This document shows positions 44,206-55,800 of a DNA stretch of 64,000 nucleotides, in pieces. A program made the translations under genes and the position numbers. Under the pieces are notes generated by a model. That model made no database searches. It was not told the DNA's origin and worked only from the letters and a program-made list of their open reading frames with translations. The DNA comes from Apoda limacodes (Eukaryota > Arthropoda > Insecta > Lepidoptera > Limacodidae), in NCBI GenBank assembly GCA_946406115.1, contig OX291547.1, positions 4,407,001 to 4,471,000 on the forward strand. The letters are read 5' to 3'. Every line of letters begins with the position of its first letter. The stretch's first letter is position 1.

Positions 44206-45679
44206 ATGGTTACGATAATAACGTAAGAATTTACCTAAGGATTTGAGGGAGCCATACAAATTTGGTAAAGATTCGATCATGTCAACGAAAATATGGTTAT
44301 AAAATCTGGTTTAGTTACTAAGATCATAGTTAAAAAATAATCATAGTAATAAAAATGATCATAGTTAAAGTAGTAAAAAATAATTTCATCGTTAACAATT
44401 CACAAGTCATCCGGCCGTAGACACTTAGTGCTTTTATAACTGAAGCGCGTTTGAAGTAGGTACTGGATTCGATATAATGGTGTAAGTATAACTAAATGAG
44501 CACCATTTTCTCAGCCCTAATTAACAATTCAGAAGAAGTGTAGAACGACAGAATTTATAGTGACCCATTAATTACTTAAAGAGAACGAGATTTGAATACC
44601 GATAACACAATACTTATGGCATGCGTCATTGTATAAATAATATGTACTTACTTACTAAGGCACTAGCATTTGCCCGCAGCTCTGCTTGTGCTAAAGTTTC
44701 TTAAATCGGCATGATGTTTGCTTAGAGTTATAGCTGTAGCTATAGGTATTTGGTTAGGTTAGGTATTCCTGCGGGAACTCTAGGTATTAGGCTCGTTAAC
44801 TTAACGTATAAGCATCGAACTACGTGTCCTGCCTACCTAAAGTGGCCGTCACTTTAAGTTATGTCGATGAGTTTAGTTCTCCTACTGCTCAGCTATGATA
44901 GGTCTTTCAATTGCCCGTTCTCTTAATTGAGCTTTCTAATGAGGCCCTTAGTTAGGAGCAACATACTAGTTAAAGACTGTCTATGTCTGAACACTGGGTT
45001 AAGGTAAATATGAAAAAGATAAAGATATCTTAAATGACCATGTATTACCCACCCCGATAACAGTTAGGAATGCTACGCTCTAAGATAAGACAAATAGGGA
45101 TAGTTTGTCAAATAGTAAACTTTTACATATATCTAAGTAAAGACTACTGAGTAACTTGACGAATCAAAAAGGCCTTCTATAACATAGATAATACTATAAC
45201 TATTGTTCTTATTTTGAATCAATTCAATCTCTTATTTGTACTGTTTATGTAATCTAAAAGGGTCAACGACCAACATAACATACCAATTCACTACTTAGTA
45301 AAGTTTTTCAGACAATTCCTAGCATCTGCAACAGTTTATTTCTTGAATTAAGTATGTTAAGTAACGTATAGTATTTTTTCTAACATTAAGAACAGGAAGA
45401 CGTATCGAGCAAATGTAAGCGGTATGGCGAACGGAGCGACATTATTCCGCACTCAGTAAGCGAGCCACGATGATTTATAGCGGAGTTACGTAAAAGGAAA
45501 ATTGGTGCCGAATTGAAGATGCTTACTACAAGTGCTTATATATCATTCGAATTTGTGCAGATTTGTGTTGTGGTCTAAATTCATGTTTAGCGTAAGACAG
45601 CGTTCGGAAAATTCCGATACATATGCGATCAAAATACATGAGTGCCTGAAGTCTTCAAAAGCCCGTGGGGACCGCATTG
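44206..45679. other. No gene; repeat head at 44665-44770
   Basis: CACTAGCATTTGCCCGCAGC with TCTGCTTGTG at 44663 is a diverged head of the CATCCATCC family without its tail. The remainder is anonymous and AT-rich. Confidence 0.35.
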
Positions 45680-45760
45680 TGACCTATACCAGCCTCGCCC
45701 TATTTGGACTGATAACCTGGTGACGGCCACAAGAAGATGCTGGATCTATACGACTCCGAC
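45680..45760 (+). pseudogene. Possible LINE C-terminal scrap (RTE-like)
   Basis: RPIWTDNLVTATRRCW resembles the RP..RWTDDLV..AG..W segment near the end of RTE-type LINE proteins. It is short, its flanks do not match, and it is not at an obvious element end, so confidence is low. Confidence 0.25.
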
Positions 45761-46317
45761 TTCAATAGTGGCAGGTGTACAACGGCAATTTCGCTCGAAA
45801 ACCGCAAATCGATGTAGAGTTTAGCCGTTTGGCACACAGGTACTTTAGGGCAAAACAATAATTTTGAGCCGCAGTTCCTCAAAATATTTCCCTTTCCCTC
45901 AAAATTTTTTGTATGTGATTTAAAATTTTTTTTTCAGAAACCTATCGTGTGGGGTATCTTATGAAAGGGCTTGATGAGCCAGTTCTAAAAATATACCACA
46001 ATATTACCTTTGGGCAACTTTGTTTCTTAAAATCCAAAAAGTATTTTCAAAACATACCAAGTTTGGGCCCCTCCAGGTAGAAGGTGGCTCCGTATTTTTC
46101 TCTAATATATACCATAAATGATAGTTTATATCCTTATTTTTAACCCTCTGAAAGCAATTTGGAAAATATTAAAATTTAGTATTTTTTTTTAATTTTTGAA
46201 TATTGCAATGTGAGACGGTTCATTAAACTTCAGATCTTTATGAGACTTATGTGAATTGTACTGTCCCTGCTGCTTCTGTTTACTGGTGTTATTTAAGTGT
46301 ATTAAAAAATTCAAAAA
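45761..46317. other. AT-rich upstream flank of LINE
   Basis: No recognised features. The LINE is truncated at its right-hand edge, near 46315. Confidence 0.35.
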
Positions 46318-47900
46318 ATGAACGATGAAGGCGCTGTACCACCTACTATACCGTGGTGCGGTAAGACCATGCCGGAAATCTCCATAACTCAGCGGGAGGT
46401 CAGGCGGGCGTTGCTTTCTCTAGACGTTCATAAGTCGAGTGGGCCAGACGGTATACCAGTAGTGGTGCTTAAGCAGTGTGCTCCTGAGTTATGTTCTGTA
46501 CTCACGCGCCTCTTCACGATTTCCTACTTCACTAGGCAATTTCCGTCTTCATGGAAGACTGCGAATGTGCACCCGGTGCCCAAAAAGGGCGATAGATCAG
46601 ATCCATCGAATTACAGGCCTATCGCTATTACCTCTCTCCTCTCTAAGGTGATGGAGCGTGTGATCAACACACAGCTTCTAAGATACCTAGAAGTACACGA
46701 TCTGGTCAGTGACCGTCAATATGGCTTTCGCCACGGTCGCTCGACTGGTGACCTTCTAGTGTATCTCACACACCGATGGGCACTAGCCATTGAGAGTCAG
46801 GGGGAGGCATTGGCATGAAGCCTGGACATAGCGAAGGCGTTCGATCGGGTCTGGCACCGGGGTCTTCTAACGAAGTTGCCATTTTACGGAGTGCCCGAGG
46901 GTTTGTGCAAATGGGTGGCTAGCTTTTTGTCCGGCAGACGCATACGAACCGTAGTTGACGGTAGTTGCTCTGATAGCATGGACATTAATGCTGGTGTCCC
47001 GCAAGGCTCTGTGCTGTCTCCTACGCTGTTTCTACTACATATCAATGACATGTTGGACATCAACAACATACATTGCTATGCAGATGACAGTACTGGAGAC
47101 GCTTTTTACACGGATCGTGCAAACATTCCTTGTTCCGTTGTGGAGGAAAACCGCGGAGAACTTGTGTCTCAAATCGAGACGACACTGTCCCAGGTCTCTG
47201 ACTGGGGACGGGTAAACTTGGTCCGATTGAACCCTACAAAGACACAAGTGTGCGTGTTCACCGCTAAGAAAACTCCATTCACTGTAGTCCCACAATTCCA
47301 GAACACTCCCCTCTCCATCTCCAAGAGCTTGGTGTCGACATTTCTAGTGATGTTCAGTTCCGAGATCATTTACAAGATAAGGTGAAGCTTGCGTCCAAAA
47401 AACTTGGTGTACTCAACAGAGCGAAACAGTACTTCACGTCGGGGCAAAGGTTGTTACTTTAAAAGTCGCAAGTTCGGCCCCATATGGAGTACTGCTGCCA
47501 TCTCTGGGCAGGTGCACCCGGATACCAGCTTGGCCCTTTTGACTCGGTTCAACGACGGGCTGTGAGAATTGTAGACGATTCCAAACTCACTTGCGGTATC
47601 GAGCCCTTAAGTCTGAGGAGAGACTTTGCCTCACTGTGTGTGTTCTACCGCTTGCACAATGGGTTGTGTTCTGAGCAATTGTTCGAAATGATGCCCATGG
47701 CTGCTACCATCGCACCGCTCGCCATCGGCAGGGAATTCATTTTCACACTTTAGAACCTAAATGGTCGCGTACAGTGCGGTTTCAGAGAAACTTCCTCCCG
47801 CGAACGCTTAAGTTGTGGAATTAGCTCCCTGCCAAGGTTTTCTGCAAGGACTACAGTATGGAGTTCTTCAAGAAAGAAGGTATTAGATTTCTGAAGGGTC
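46318..47900 (+). pseudogene. LINE reverse transcriptase, broken
   Basis: This would be the reverse transcriptase of an apurinic-endonuclease-type LINE. Visible motifs are HKSSGPDGIP, PVPKKGDRSDPSNYRPIAIT, QYGFRHGRST, SLDIAKAFDRVWH with the motif A aspartate (codon 46825), NAGVPQGSVLSPTLFLLHIN and YADD (47077-47088). The reverse transcriptase catalytic aspartates are intact. It is interrupted by TGA 46816-46818 just before motif A. A frameshift near 47320 follows, after which RAKQYFTSGQRLL and RPHMEYCCHLWAG continue in another frame, with TAA 47460-47462. A further shift lies near 47750, and TAG at 47822-47824. The C-terminal RFLKGRQR word is part of the conserved 3' tail. The family is assigned from the motif string, and jockey versus CR1-like clade is not resolved. 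Confidence 0.85.
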
Positions 47901-48010
47901 GGCAACGCGCAAGTGATACCCCTGGTGTTGCAAGCGCCCATAGGCTACGGTGACCGCTTACCATCAGGCGGACCGTAAGCTTGTTTGCCACCTTAGTGGT
48001 ATAAAAAAAA
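46318..48010 (+). mobile_element. 5'-truncated jockey/CR1-type LINE
   Basis: The insertion starts inside the reverse transcriptase N-terminal region and runs to a poly-A tail (48003-48016). Upstream endonuclease and ORF1 are absent, as expected from incomplete target-primed reverse transcription. The 3' tail (about 47865-48000, with GGTCGGCAACGCGCAAGTGA and GCTTGTTTGCCACCTTAGTG) recurs at 8485, 10186, 25922, 27686, 54988 and 56780, so this is the key copy for the family. Confidence 0.85.
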
Positions 48011-48232
48011 AAAAAAAGCACGACCGTCTTGTTGCGAGTGACAGATTAAAACAAACACAACATGGCGGTGGGCCATTGAGTGTTCCCACCTTGAAAAAAT
48101 ATATTTCAATGTTTTTGTTGTATTTGTCTTTGTTCAAAACATAATAAATATATTCGATCGATATCATTACTTATTTGGTCACAACACTACAACTATCAAA
48201 TTAAAACTGTCATCGAGAAAAAAGAACGAGTT

Positions 48233-48885
48233 GCACTCCGGGAGTGCCGGCAGAAGTGAAAACCTTTACACACGATTCGCGCTTAACACTCAAATATGTC
48301 ACAAGACATGTCTTTGACATTGTCAAGAAATAATAATGTTTGTTTATTTACTTTTTTGACGTAGTATATTTGACATCGCAATCTGTCATAGAATTAAAAT
48401 TCCATATCCAACCTCCCTGTACTACTCATAATCGCGAATACTAAAAATAAAAATTATAATAGGCGTGGCATTACGGTTTCCGTATTTTACAAAGACAAAG
48501 ATGCACTTTGTTCAATTTCCATATTTTAAACACTTTATATACACGAATTTTACGAATACACAGCAGTATGGCCACTACACAGACGGTCGAGCCATCAGCT
48601 GTCACCATCCATGGATGCGCGTAGCACGCTGTAACATAAACACACACGACCATTCGCGCAAGCGCCCTGCGCCGCCAAAACGAAACAGCAGGCGCAGGCA
48701 TACATTTTCGCCGCGCCGTAGAAAGAGAGGGGGATACTCCCTCTCCTACGCCGCGCCAGCTGGCTACTCTCCATCCGTCTTACGCATTTTCACGATCAGG
48801 ACACGTGACCTGACGCGAGTTTATCATTTTTTACCCATACCAAAAAAAGTGCACAACGTCGCTTAAGAAGTTTTCACTTCAAAAA
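48233..48885 (-). repeat. Dispersed repeat family Z, copy 3 (inverted)
   Basis: The left end GAACGAGTTGCACTCCGGGA with palindrome GCACTCCGGGAGTGC (48233-48247) and CAGAAGTGAAAAC matches the 3' end of copies 1 and 2 in reverse. The right end is AAGAAGTTTTCACTTC, giving the same inverted GAAGTGAAAAC pair. The interior keeps the ATGTCAAA/GACGTAGTA block and GAGTTTATCATTTTTTACCC. A CpG-rich segment at 48590-48790 is not present in the other copies. Frames of 133 and 76 codons across it lack motifs. Confidence 0.75.
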
Positions 48886-50766
48886 TAAAGAAATAGAAAT
48901 AGTATAGCAATTGTAAAAATTTCAAAGAGCATGTTCTTGTTATAGGTACAAACGACAAATCCACTGAATTGAGTGTGTGATAGCGATTAGAATAAAAAGT
49001 GCCGGCGTCCAGCGAGGTCGTGCGACAACCGAGTTGGAATGTCGCCAATCAACTGCTGTGTGTGCTGCTGGGCACTAAATCACGCCGAGTAGGTATAATA
49101 AAAATATTAAGAAGTATGGAATAAAAGCTTTTATTTTTACAAAAATCAACTTCAATGATTTGTCGCAGACAACAATTTTTTAAATTGCAATGTCAAGTGA
49201 ACCTTCAGCGCATACTAACACGAACCAATAACAAGAGGTTGGTCAAAATCTACTTCAAAGATTTTAGGCAGACAAACAAACGTAAACCTAAAGTGCAAGC
49301 AATTCGATAATGAGACGTTGGTTAAAATTTGACGCAAAAGGACCGACACCAAGGCAAAAAACTTTTATAAAAAGTAAAATAAAATTGATTTGAAAATTTT
49401 TGAAATTTCGTATCTTGCTTACTAAGGCTTTGAGAAGTAAAACAGTTGGCTCTTTCAGTAGCTTTAGGGCGTGACGTGGTCGAGCATCATGCAAAAACTG
49501 GCAAAACTCCAAAGATTAAAGATTGTTGGGTTCGGCAACTTCTATATACCCCAGTGTTTTTCAGCAGACGTAACAATTTTACAGTAGTCACCAGTGTTTG
49601 CCCGCACAGCCGCGTCGGTCACAGGTAAGTCGTCTATCTAAAGTAAAGTCCATATATCTTTCGCCCTAAGTCATTTTTCGATACCTGCTTTAGTTTTGAT
49701 GAACCATATCGTCCATTCTTTTTTTCCAATAAGTAATTGTGCTTAACTAATACGACTTGAATCAGAGTAGGTGGTAGATACGCATAATTAACTTTTTTGT
49801 TTTATCTTTATTTCACCATAAAAATTAGTGAAAGTATCTATATATACACATATATATATATATTTGAAGTGATCCTTTTCTTAAATCTCATAAATCTAGA
49901 AATTCAAAAAAGGTCAATTGTTCAAACGTTTACAATAATTGTATGTACTTTCGGAAACGCTATCCGTATTCCGTATCTTCAAATTATTAACGGTTAATTA
50001 ATTGATTTTATTTTAATGATTGCTTAAAAGTAATATTTCTGTATTTTGTTCATCAGGGGATTTAATTTTAATTTTTACTTTACACATTAAGTTTTATGGT
50101 CTTATATTTTATTTTGTTTTCTGTTTTAACATTTTATGTAGGTACCTAACTAACTGTATTTAGTTTTAGAACACTTATTTTTTTTCTTTCGTAATTAAAT
50201 TTACTTTTAGTTTTTCATATTTCATGTACATGAAGATTCACACGTTTTTGAAAGAAATTCTTTCAACTGTGATGTCCTAAAATGTGGTATTTTGAGTTGA
50301 GCCGATTTGTCTGTGTAACATCTAAGATTAGATATTTATTAAATGAAATCCGAGATCCTTTATTTCAACCTTCGAAAATTGAAAAACAAAATAACGAACT
50401 TTATTTCCCCGCTGAATTTAGTAATAGTCGTATACAAAAGGTAAAGTCGTAAATACAAATCAAGAACAATGTCTCCGAACAAAAGAAAGCCCGAAAAAGG
50501 AATAAACGTCACGAGAGAATGGTAAAAGAGCGAAAATTATATTGGAAAAGCGATACACCGCGAGATTCACTCGCTAGACGAAACGAAGTTTGATCCACTC
50601 TTTATTACAGAACGAAAGACGACACGACACCGAGACGCGGCGGGGGAATGAGGGTAAATCTAAACATGAAAATTTCTATGAATATTTTTAGGATATAAAT
50701 AACTCATACATCAAATACTCTATCACACAAAAATCTATTTCCATGGGATCCGGAAAAAAGTATAAT
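48886..50766. other. No gene; scraps only
   Basis: 49590-49625 resembles the GTTTGCCCGC head of the CATCCATCC family. 50570-50650 is a GC-richer patch after a TTTATTACAG sequence, without a supportable exon. The remainder is AT-rich. Confidence 0.3.
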
Positions 50767-51109
50767 GCCCATCACACTCGTAGCTATAATATATATTGAT
50801 ATGTCAAAATATGTTCATACAAAACTAAAATATATTTATAGATGTGTGTGTGGTAATTTAAACTTTACTATGAAAATATATTGTTATTTGCCTATCTATA
50901 ATTTATATTAATTTATATTATAGCTCTGTGTTTGAAAGCCTATCAGATTTGTAGCTATAATATATATTGATATGTCAAAATATGTCCATACAAAACTGAA
51001 ATATATTGATAGCGTGTGTGGTAATTAAAAGTTTATTATTGAAAATATATTGTCATATGGCTTGCTATAGTATATATTAATGTATATTATAGCTCTGTGT
51101 GTGATGGGC
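50767..51109. mobile_element. Tandem dimer of a short terminal-inverted-repeat element
   Basis: The outer ends are inverted: GCCCATCACAC at 50767 and GTGTGATGGGC at 51109, each followed inward by TAGCT(A)TAATATA-type sequence. The interior holds a second head (CCTATCAGATTTGTAGCTAT near 50939) directly after a first tail (TATTATAGCTCTGTGTTTGA), so two units of about 171 bp lie head to tail. Both share ATATTGATATGTCAAAATAT and CATACAAAACT. It has no coding capacity and is MITE-like. Confidence 0.85.
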
Positions 51110-52499
51110 TTTAGTTAATCCATTTTTCATAATGGCTTAAGAAAAATTAAATAGGGCTACCAATAAACCAACACAAAATAGAGTAACGTGACTAGACGTC
51201 GCTAGCCCTCTAATATTATCAAGCTTGGACATGCTCTTCATAAATATTTTGTTTTGCCATAATAACCTCGGTAAAAAGAAACCTACGTAGGGGCATAATT
51301 TTATTTTATGGTAAGAGGTTTAAAATTAAACACGTATATAAGATTGCAGTAAGAATTGAAATATTTACTAAATATTTTTATCGACCCATATAAACTTAAG
51401 TTAAACTACTTAAGTCACCACAGTTTAATGTATGGAGAGCTACCCTTAATTTTTTTTTTGATAACCTTAAAAATTGTATGGCGTCCTATATCAGACACTT
51501 TTCTGTAAAGTTTTATCGGCATCGATGCAAAGACTACGGCGAACATAACGAAACTATAATCGCAAAATCCTTTCATCGTTCCTTTGTAGATGAAAACATC
51601 ATAAATGGAATTTATGTATAAACTTTTTAAGTTTCTAACTCCGGAGGGGAAAACTCGACGTCTCCACGGTCAATTTTAATTTCGTTGAAATTTTGGCATC
51701 AAATTAAACCACTTAATATGACATCTTTTTTACGACTAAATCAATAAAAATTTAAAGATTACCCACCACAAAATGAAATTGCAATGTAAGTATTTAAAAG
51801 TGTTGGTTTTTAGTCGAGATAATTTGAAATAGCCGTAAAATTAAAATAAGGGTTTCGGTGTTGTCGCGAGCCCCCAGAGGTATGCATTGACAAATCAGTC
51901 AAATAAGTCTTTGTATACGTATAGAATACATTCTTCAGATGATAGGTGAAAAACGAATATCTTACTGCTTTTACTTTATATACCACAACTTTAAATCTTA
52001 CATTCTGAAAGTGAACAAACATATTTTATACGGTACACCTTCATGATAAAGTACCAAGTAAACTTACAAAGTTTGGTAGTTTGCAGTTTCGACTAGCGCC
52101 GGCTAGCTCCAAACTCCCTAACGAAGCAAGGAAGTTAGGGCAAACACTGTGCTCCGTTATCTTGGTGTAAGCTGTAAAAAAGATTAGACGTAAACCTAAC
52201 GACTTGCTTAGATAAAATGTTACCTTTATTATAGGTTTAAATGACCCAAAGACATACTTAAAAAAATACTTAAAATTAGTCAAACTTAGTTTACCGCGTA
52301 AATTTTATGTTAAAATGTTTAGTATTGGTTCGATAAGTTTTGATATACTATTATTTGCCAATATTCACATTATCTGTGCAAGATTAATATTATCTATTTG
52401 ACAAAAATCTACCTAAAAAATTTATTTGTGTCACAATATGCGATAAAAATGAGCGTATAATTTTGGCCATATTTTTTCTTCACATTTACTTAGATGCTT
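51110..52499. other. No recognised features
   Basis: AT-rich. Minus-strand frames at 51810-52022 and 52041-52283 have no motifs. Confidence 0.35.
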
Positions 52500-53030
52500 G
52501 ATGCTTTTACAACATTAAGTGCCCATAGACTTAAATATTTGATATTAATTGCAACTTGATACCTTCACGCATTCTTGAGTAAAAGGGTCTTGACAGACAA
52601 ACCGTTTTTTTTAAACGTGTCATAACTACAAATTAACAAATTTCGGATTTTTCTCTATATTTGTGATGTAAAACCTTGCTTCGTGTAAAATTTCATGATT
52701 TTAGGACAATAGGAAGTAGTACCCCGTAGGTTTTGATTTATTTGTGAATAACTGAATACCTAAACATGCGTCAAAAATAGCCGTAATTTTTATTCCGTTG
52801 ACATAGAAGATTGATTTTTTTACAGCTTTAAGGAACCGTAGACCTTTGTATTTAATATTAATTTCAACTTGATAACTCCACGCGTTCTTAAGTAAAAGGG
52901 TCTCGACAGAAAGACAGGCAAATTTTTTTTCCCTATAACTGTGATGTAAGACTTTGCTTTATGACAAACTTCATGATTCTAGGACAACGGAAAGTACCCC
53001 GTAGGTTTTGATTTGTTTGTGAATGCCAAA
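52500..53030 (+). repeat. Lepidopteran dispersed repeat, tandemly duplicated
   Basis: Two successive copies of the interior of the 7722-8030 family. Each has a TATTAATT(G/T)CAACTTGATA phrase, a GTAAAAGGGTCT(T/C)GACAGA phrase, a TGTGATGTAA(A/G)AC phrase and ACCCCGTAGGTTTTGATTT (52720 and 52995, offset about 275). The ends of the family are missing. Confidence 0.6.
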
Positions 53031-53042
53031 ACATGCGACAAA

Positions 53043-53345
53043 AATTTGGCATGGAGATATTTTGAGTCCCGGGAAGGCCATAGGCTACTTGAAAACTTCA
53101 ATTGTGAGTCGGTTTTTATTCTATGATTGAGGAGTTGCTGTTGAAATCCTACACTGATAACCGAATTTGGGGCGGGTGGAACCGCGGGCAAATTTGGCAT
53201 GGAGATATTTTGAGTCCCAGGGAAGGTCAAACTACTACTACAAGGCTACTAGTAAACGTCAAGTGTGAGGTGGTTTTTTTATAATTGATAAGTTGTTGTT
53301 GAAATCCTACACCGATACCCGAATTTAGGGCGGGTGAAACCGTGG
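53043..53345 (+). repeat. Lepidopteran repeat with 148-bp tandem duplication
   Basis: AATTTGGCATGGAGATATTT plus TGAGTCCC(G/A)GGGAAGG occurs at 53043 and 53191, and both copies continue to GTTGAAATCCTACAC and GGGCGGGTG(G/A)AACCG. The GGCATGGAGATA...CCCGGGAAGG phrase belongs to a widespread lepidopteran repeat. The minus frame at 52979-53230 is a shadow of it. Confidence 0.75.
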
Positions 53346-54987
53346 GAAAAAGTTAGTTGCTATATAAATATATTTGCTTATAAAGGCGAGCGGATGTAAA
53401 AGAAGTATGGGATGGTTTATGTGAGTGTGGAATACGCAACGCGCTATTTATATACATATGAAGGTATTGCAAATGTAAATGTTACTGTAATAACACTGCA
53501 GTGTTACCAATCACTTTCCTACCACAGACTACGCAGAACGCATTTTCGCCAACAACCGTATCAGGGGAAACCAACTGTCCTTTGTAAAAGATAAAAGCTT
53601 TTAACGACATTTAGGTGCGGCTGAAACAATTTCTCGTGCTTTTCTTACGCCATTAGAGGAAAATCTAAATGTTTCCGAGCTGCAATGCCAGAAACGAAAC
53701 TGCCGTAATACCTCTTGGGAATCATCAAAATAGCAGTAAATTACCGTAAAGCTCCATGAAAATCATCATAATAACAGTAAATTGTCACATTTAATATAAA
53801 AAACTGTTTTAGCAACTCACACAGATTTTTTAAAATAAATAACTAATTCCCCTTACACACCGAGGTATTATTTATCTATATCTAGTTTCGAATAAATGCA
53901 GTTACTACGCCGTATAATTAAATCAAAGTAAATAAGTATTTAGGCCTGCAGCTCATGCCGCCGAAGTAGGTATATTTTTTCTGTTTCAACCAATAATTTC
54001 CAATGAATACAACTAACATTATATAGATATTTGAACTTCCCTTTTGGGACACTCTATTCTAGTATGAATTAGAAGAAAATTGTATCGACAGATCTCACGG
54101 GCGGATTACAAAGAGGAGTTGGTAAAATTGGATGTTAAAGGTAATCTCGGAAACTGCACATCCGATTACCAATAATATTTTAGCAATATTTTATGTCTTT
54201 GTTTATGTACTTTTAGGTTGGACATTTTAGCTCAAAATATCCATATACATTTGTAAGTCAAATAGGAAAAGTAAATGCACTTTTCATTAACGTTGCAACA
54301 AAGCAACGGTACGATCTGATTTTAGGCGCAAAGATAGCTAAAGGAACAGAAAAGAAGGAAGAAAACTTTTCATCCTTATCAAGAGTTCCCTCAGGAATAA
54401 ATTTTCTGCTGGACACTATTTCTAACCTTGGTGCTTACAATTACCTTGAATTACTTTAACGACACGCGAGACTGCTGTATGGATCTAGAAAAACAAAAGT
54501 GCAATTTTATCCCAATCGAGAATTCCCATATAGGAATTTAAATTTTTAAATAGCAGAAAACCGCGAGGATTGTCTAGTTTATTATATAGTGATGAAGTAC
54601 ACTGGACATACAAACATTCGTAGAACGTAGACCGATAAGTAAATAATATAGTTCAGACACAAAACGAGGTGGTCGACCACCGAGGACCGAGGTCGACCCA
54701 CATTCGTACTGAAATTGGAACCTCGCCAGTGTCATACAGTACCTACTCTTGTTTTCGTTAAAAACGTTTACTTCTAATCCAATGCAATTCACCTAAACTA
54801 CTGTAAATTATAAATAATGCGTTGTCATTTGACTTCAAAACAAAAGGGAGACAAACTAAAAAATCTTAATATTTTAAATATATAAATGTATATATTGAAA
54901 GAATCTCTTCCTATTTTTCTCTTTCTTTTATACACACATCTTTTGAATTACATACCTCAATACATAAATGCCATTGCTTAAATGATT
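53346..54987. other. No recognised features
   Basis: AT-rich. A 14-bp perfect palindrome, GGTGGTCGACCACC, occurs near 54669. No gene is supported. Confidence 0.35.
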
Positions 54988-55800
54988 TTTTTATTCCACT
55001 AAGGTGAAAAACAAGCTAAAGGTCAGCCTGATATAACCGCAACCTATAGACGCTTGCAACACCAGGGGCATCACTCGCGCCCAAACATTCACTCAGCTCT
55101 TCGATGAGTCAAAGGGCCAAACTGGTATTCGGGTGCACCTGCCCAGAGATGGCAGCAGTATTCCATATGTTTGTAAATCAGCAACCTTTCCTCGAGGTAA
55201 AGAACCGCTTCATTCCGTTGAGTACACGAAATTTTTGGCCACCAGCTTCTCCTTGTCATCCAAAGATCTCGGAACTGAACGTCGTTGGAGATAATAACAC
55301 TAAGAATCCCAATGTTCTTCAAGATGGTTGGATTCATCCCTGGACTTGTAGCATAATGAGTTTTTTTTAGCGTCAAACACGCATACTTGTGTCTTCGTTC
55401 GGTTGAATAGGACTTAGTTTTCGCGTCCCAAATCAATGATTTTGGAGAGGTCTCGATTTTCACCACAAGTTCTCGGCGGTTGTCCTCCACGTCGGAACGA
55501 AGAATCTGAAACAGCCCGTGTAATAAGCGTCTTCGGCACTGTCATCCGCATAGCAATATATTTTGTCGCTGGACAATATATCATTGATTTGTAGAAGAAA
55601 CTATGAAGGAGGTAGCACAAAGCCTTGCGGGACAAAAGCAATAATATCCATGCTACTAGAGCAACTACTGTCAACTACAGCATAATGGGTATGCGTCTTA
55701 CCCATTTGCACAAACCCTCGGGCAGTGCGTAGGCTGGCAACTTCGTCAGAAGACCTTGGTACCAGACCCGATCAATCGCTTTCACTATATCTAGGCTAAG
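54988..55800 (-). pseudogene. Truncated, internally deleted jockey/CR1-type LINE (inverted)
   Basis: It is the same family as 46318-48010, on the minus strand. From 55800 downward it reads RVWYQGLLTKLPAYALPEGL, then the VALVAWILLLLSRKALCYLL block (an out-of-frame reading of the NAGVPQG region), then KHMEYCCHLWAGAPEYQFGP at about 55110-55170. It jumps from there straight to the 3' tail at about 55085, so roughly 350 bases found in the longer copy are deleted. It has several frameshifts and ends with the GGTGGCAAAC-type tail and a T run at 54988. Confidence 0.8.

Noticed and set aside
48465..48866. 133-codon plus-strand frame
   Set aside because: It runs across the inverted family Z repeat from one end block to the other, antisense to the element. 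No domain is visible.
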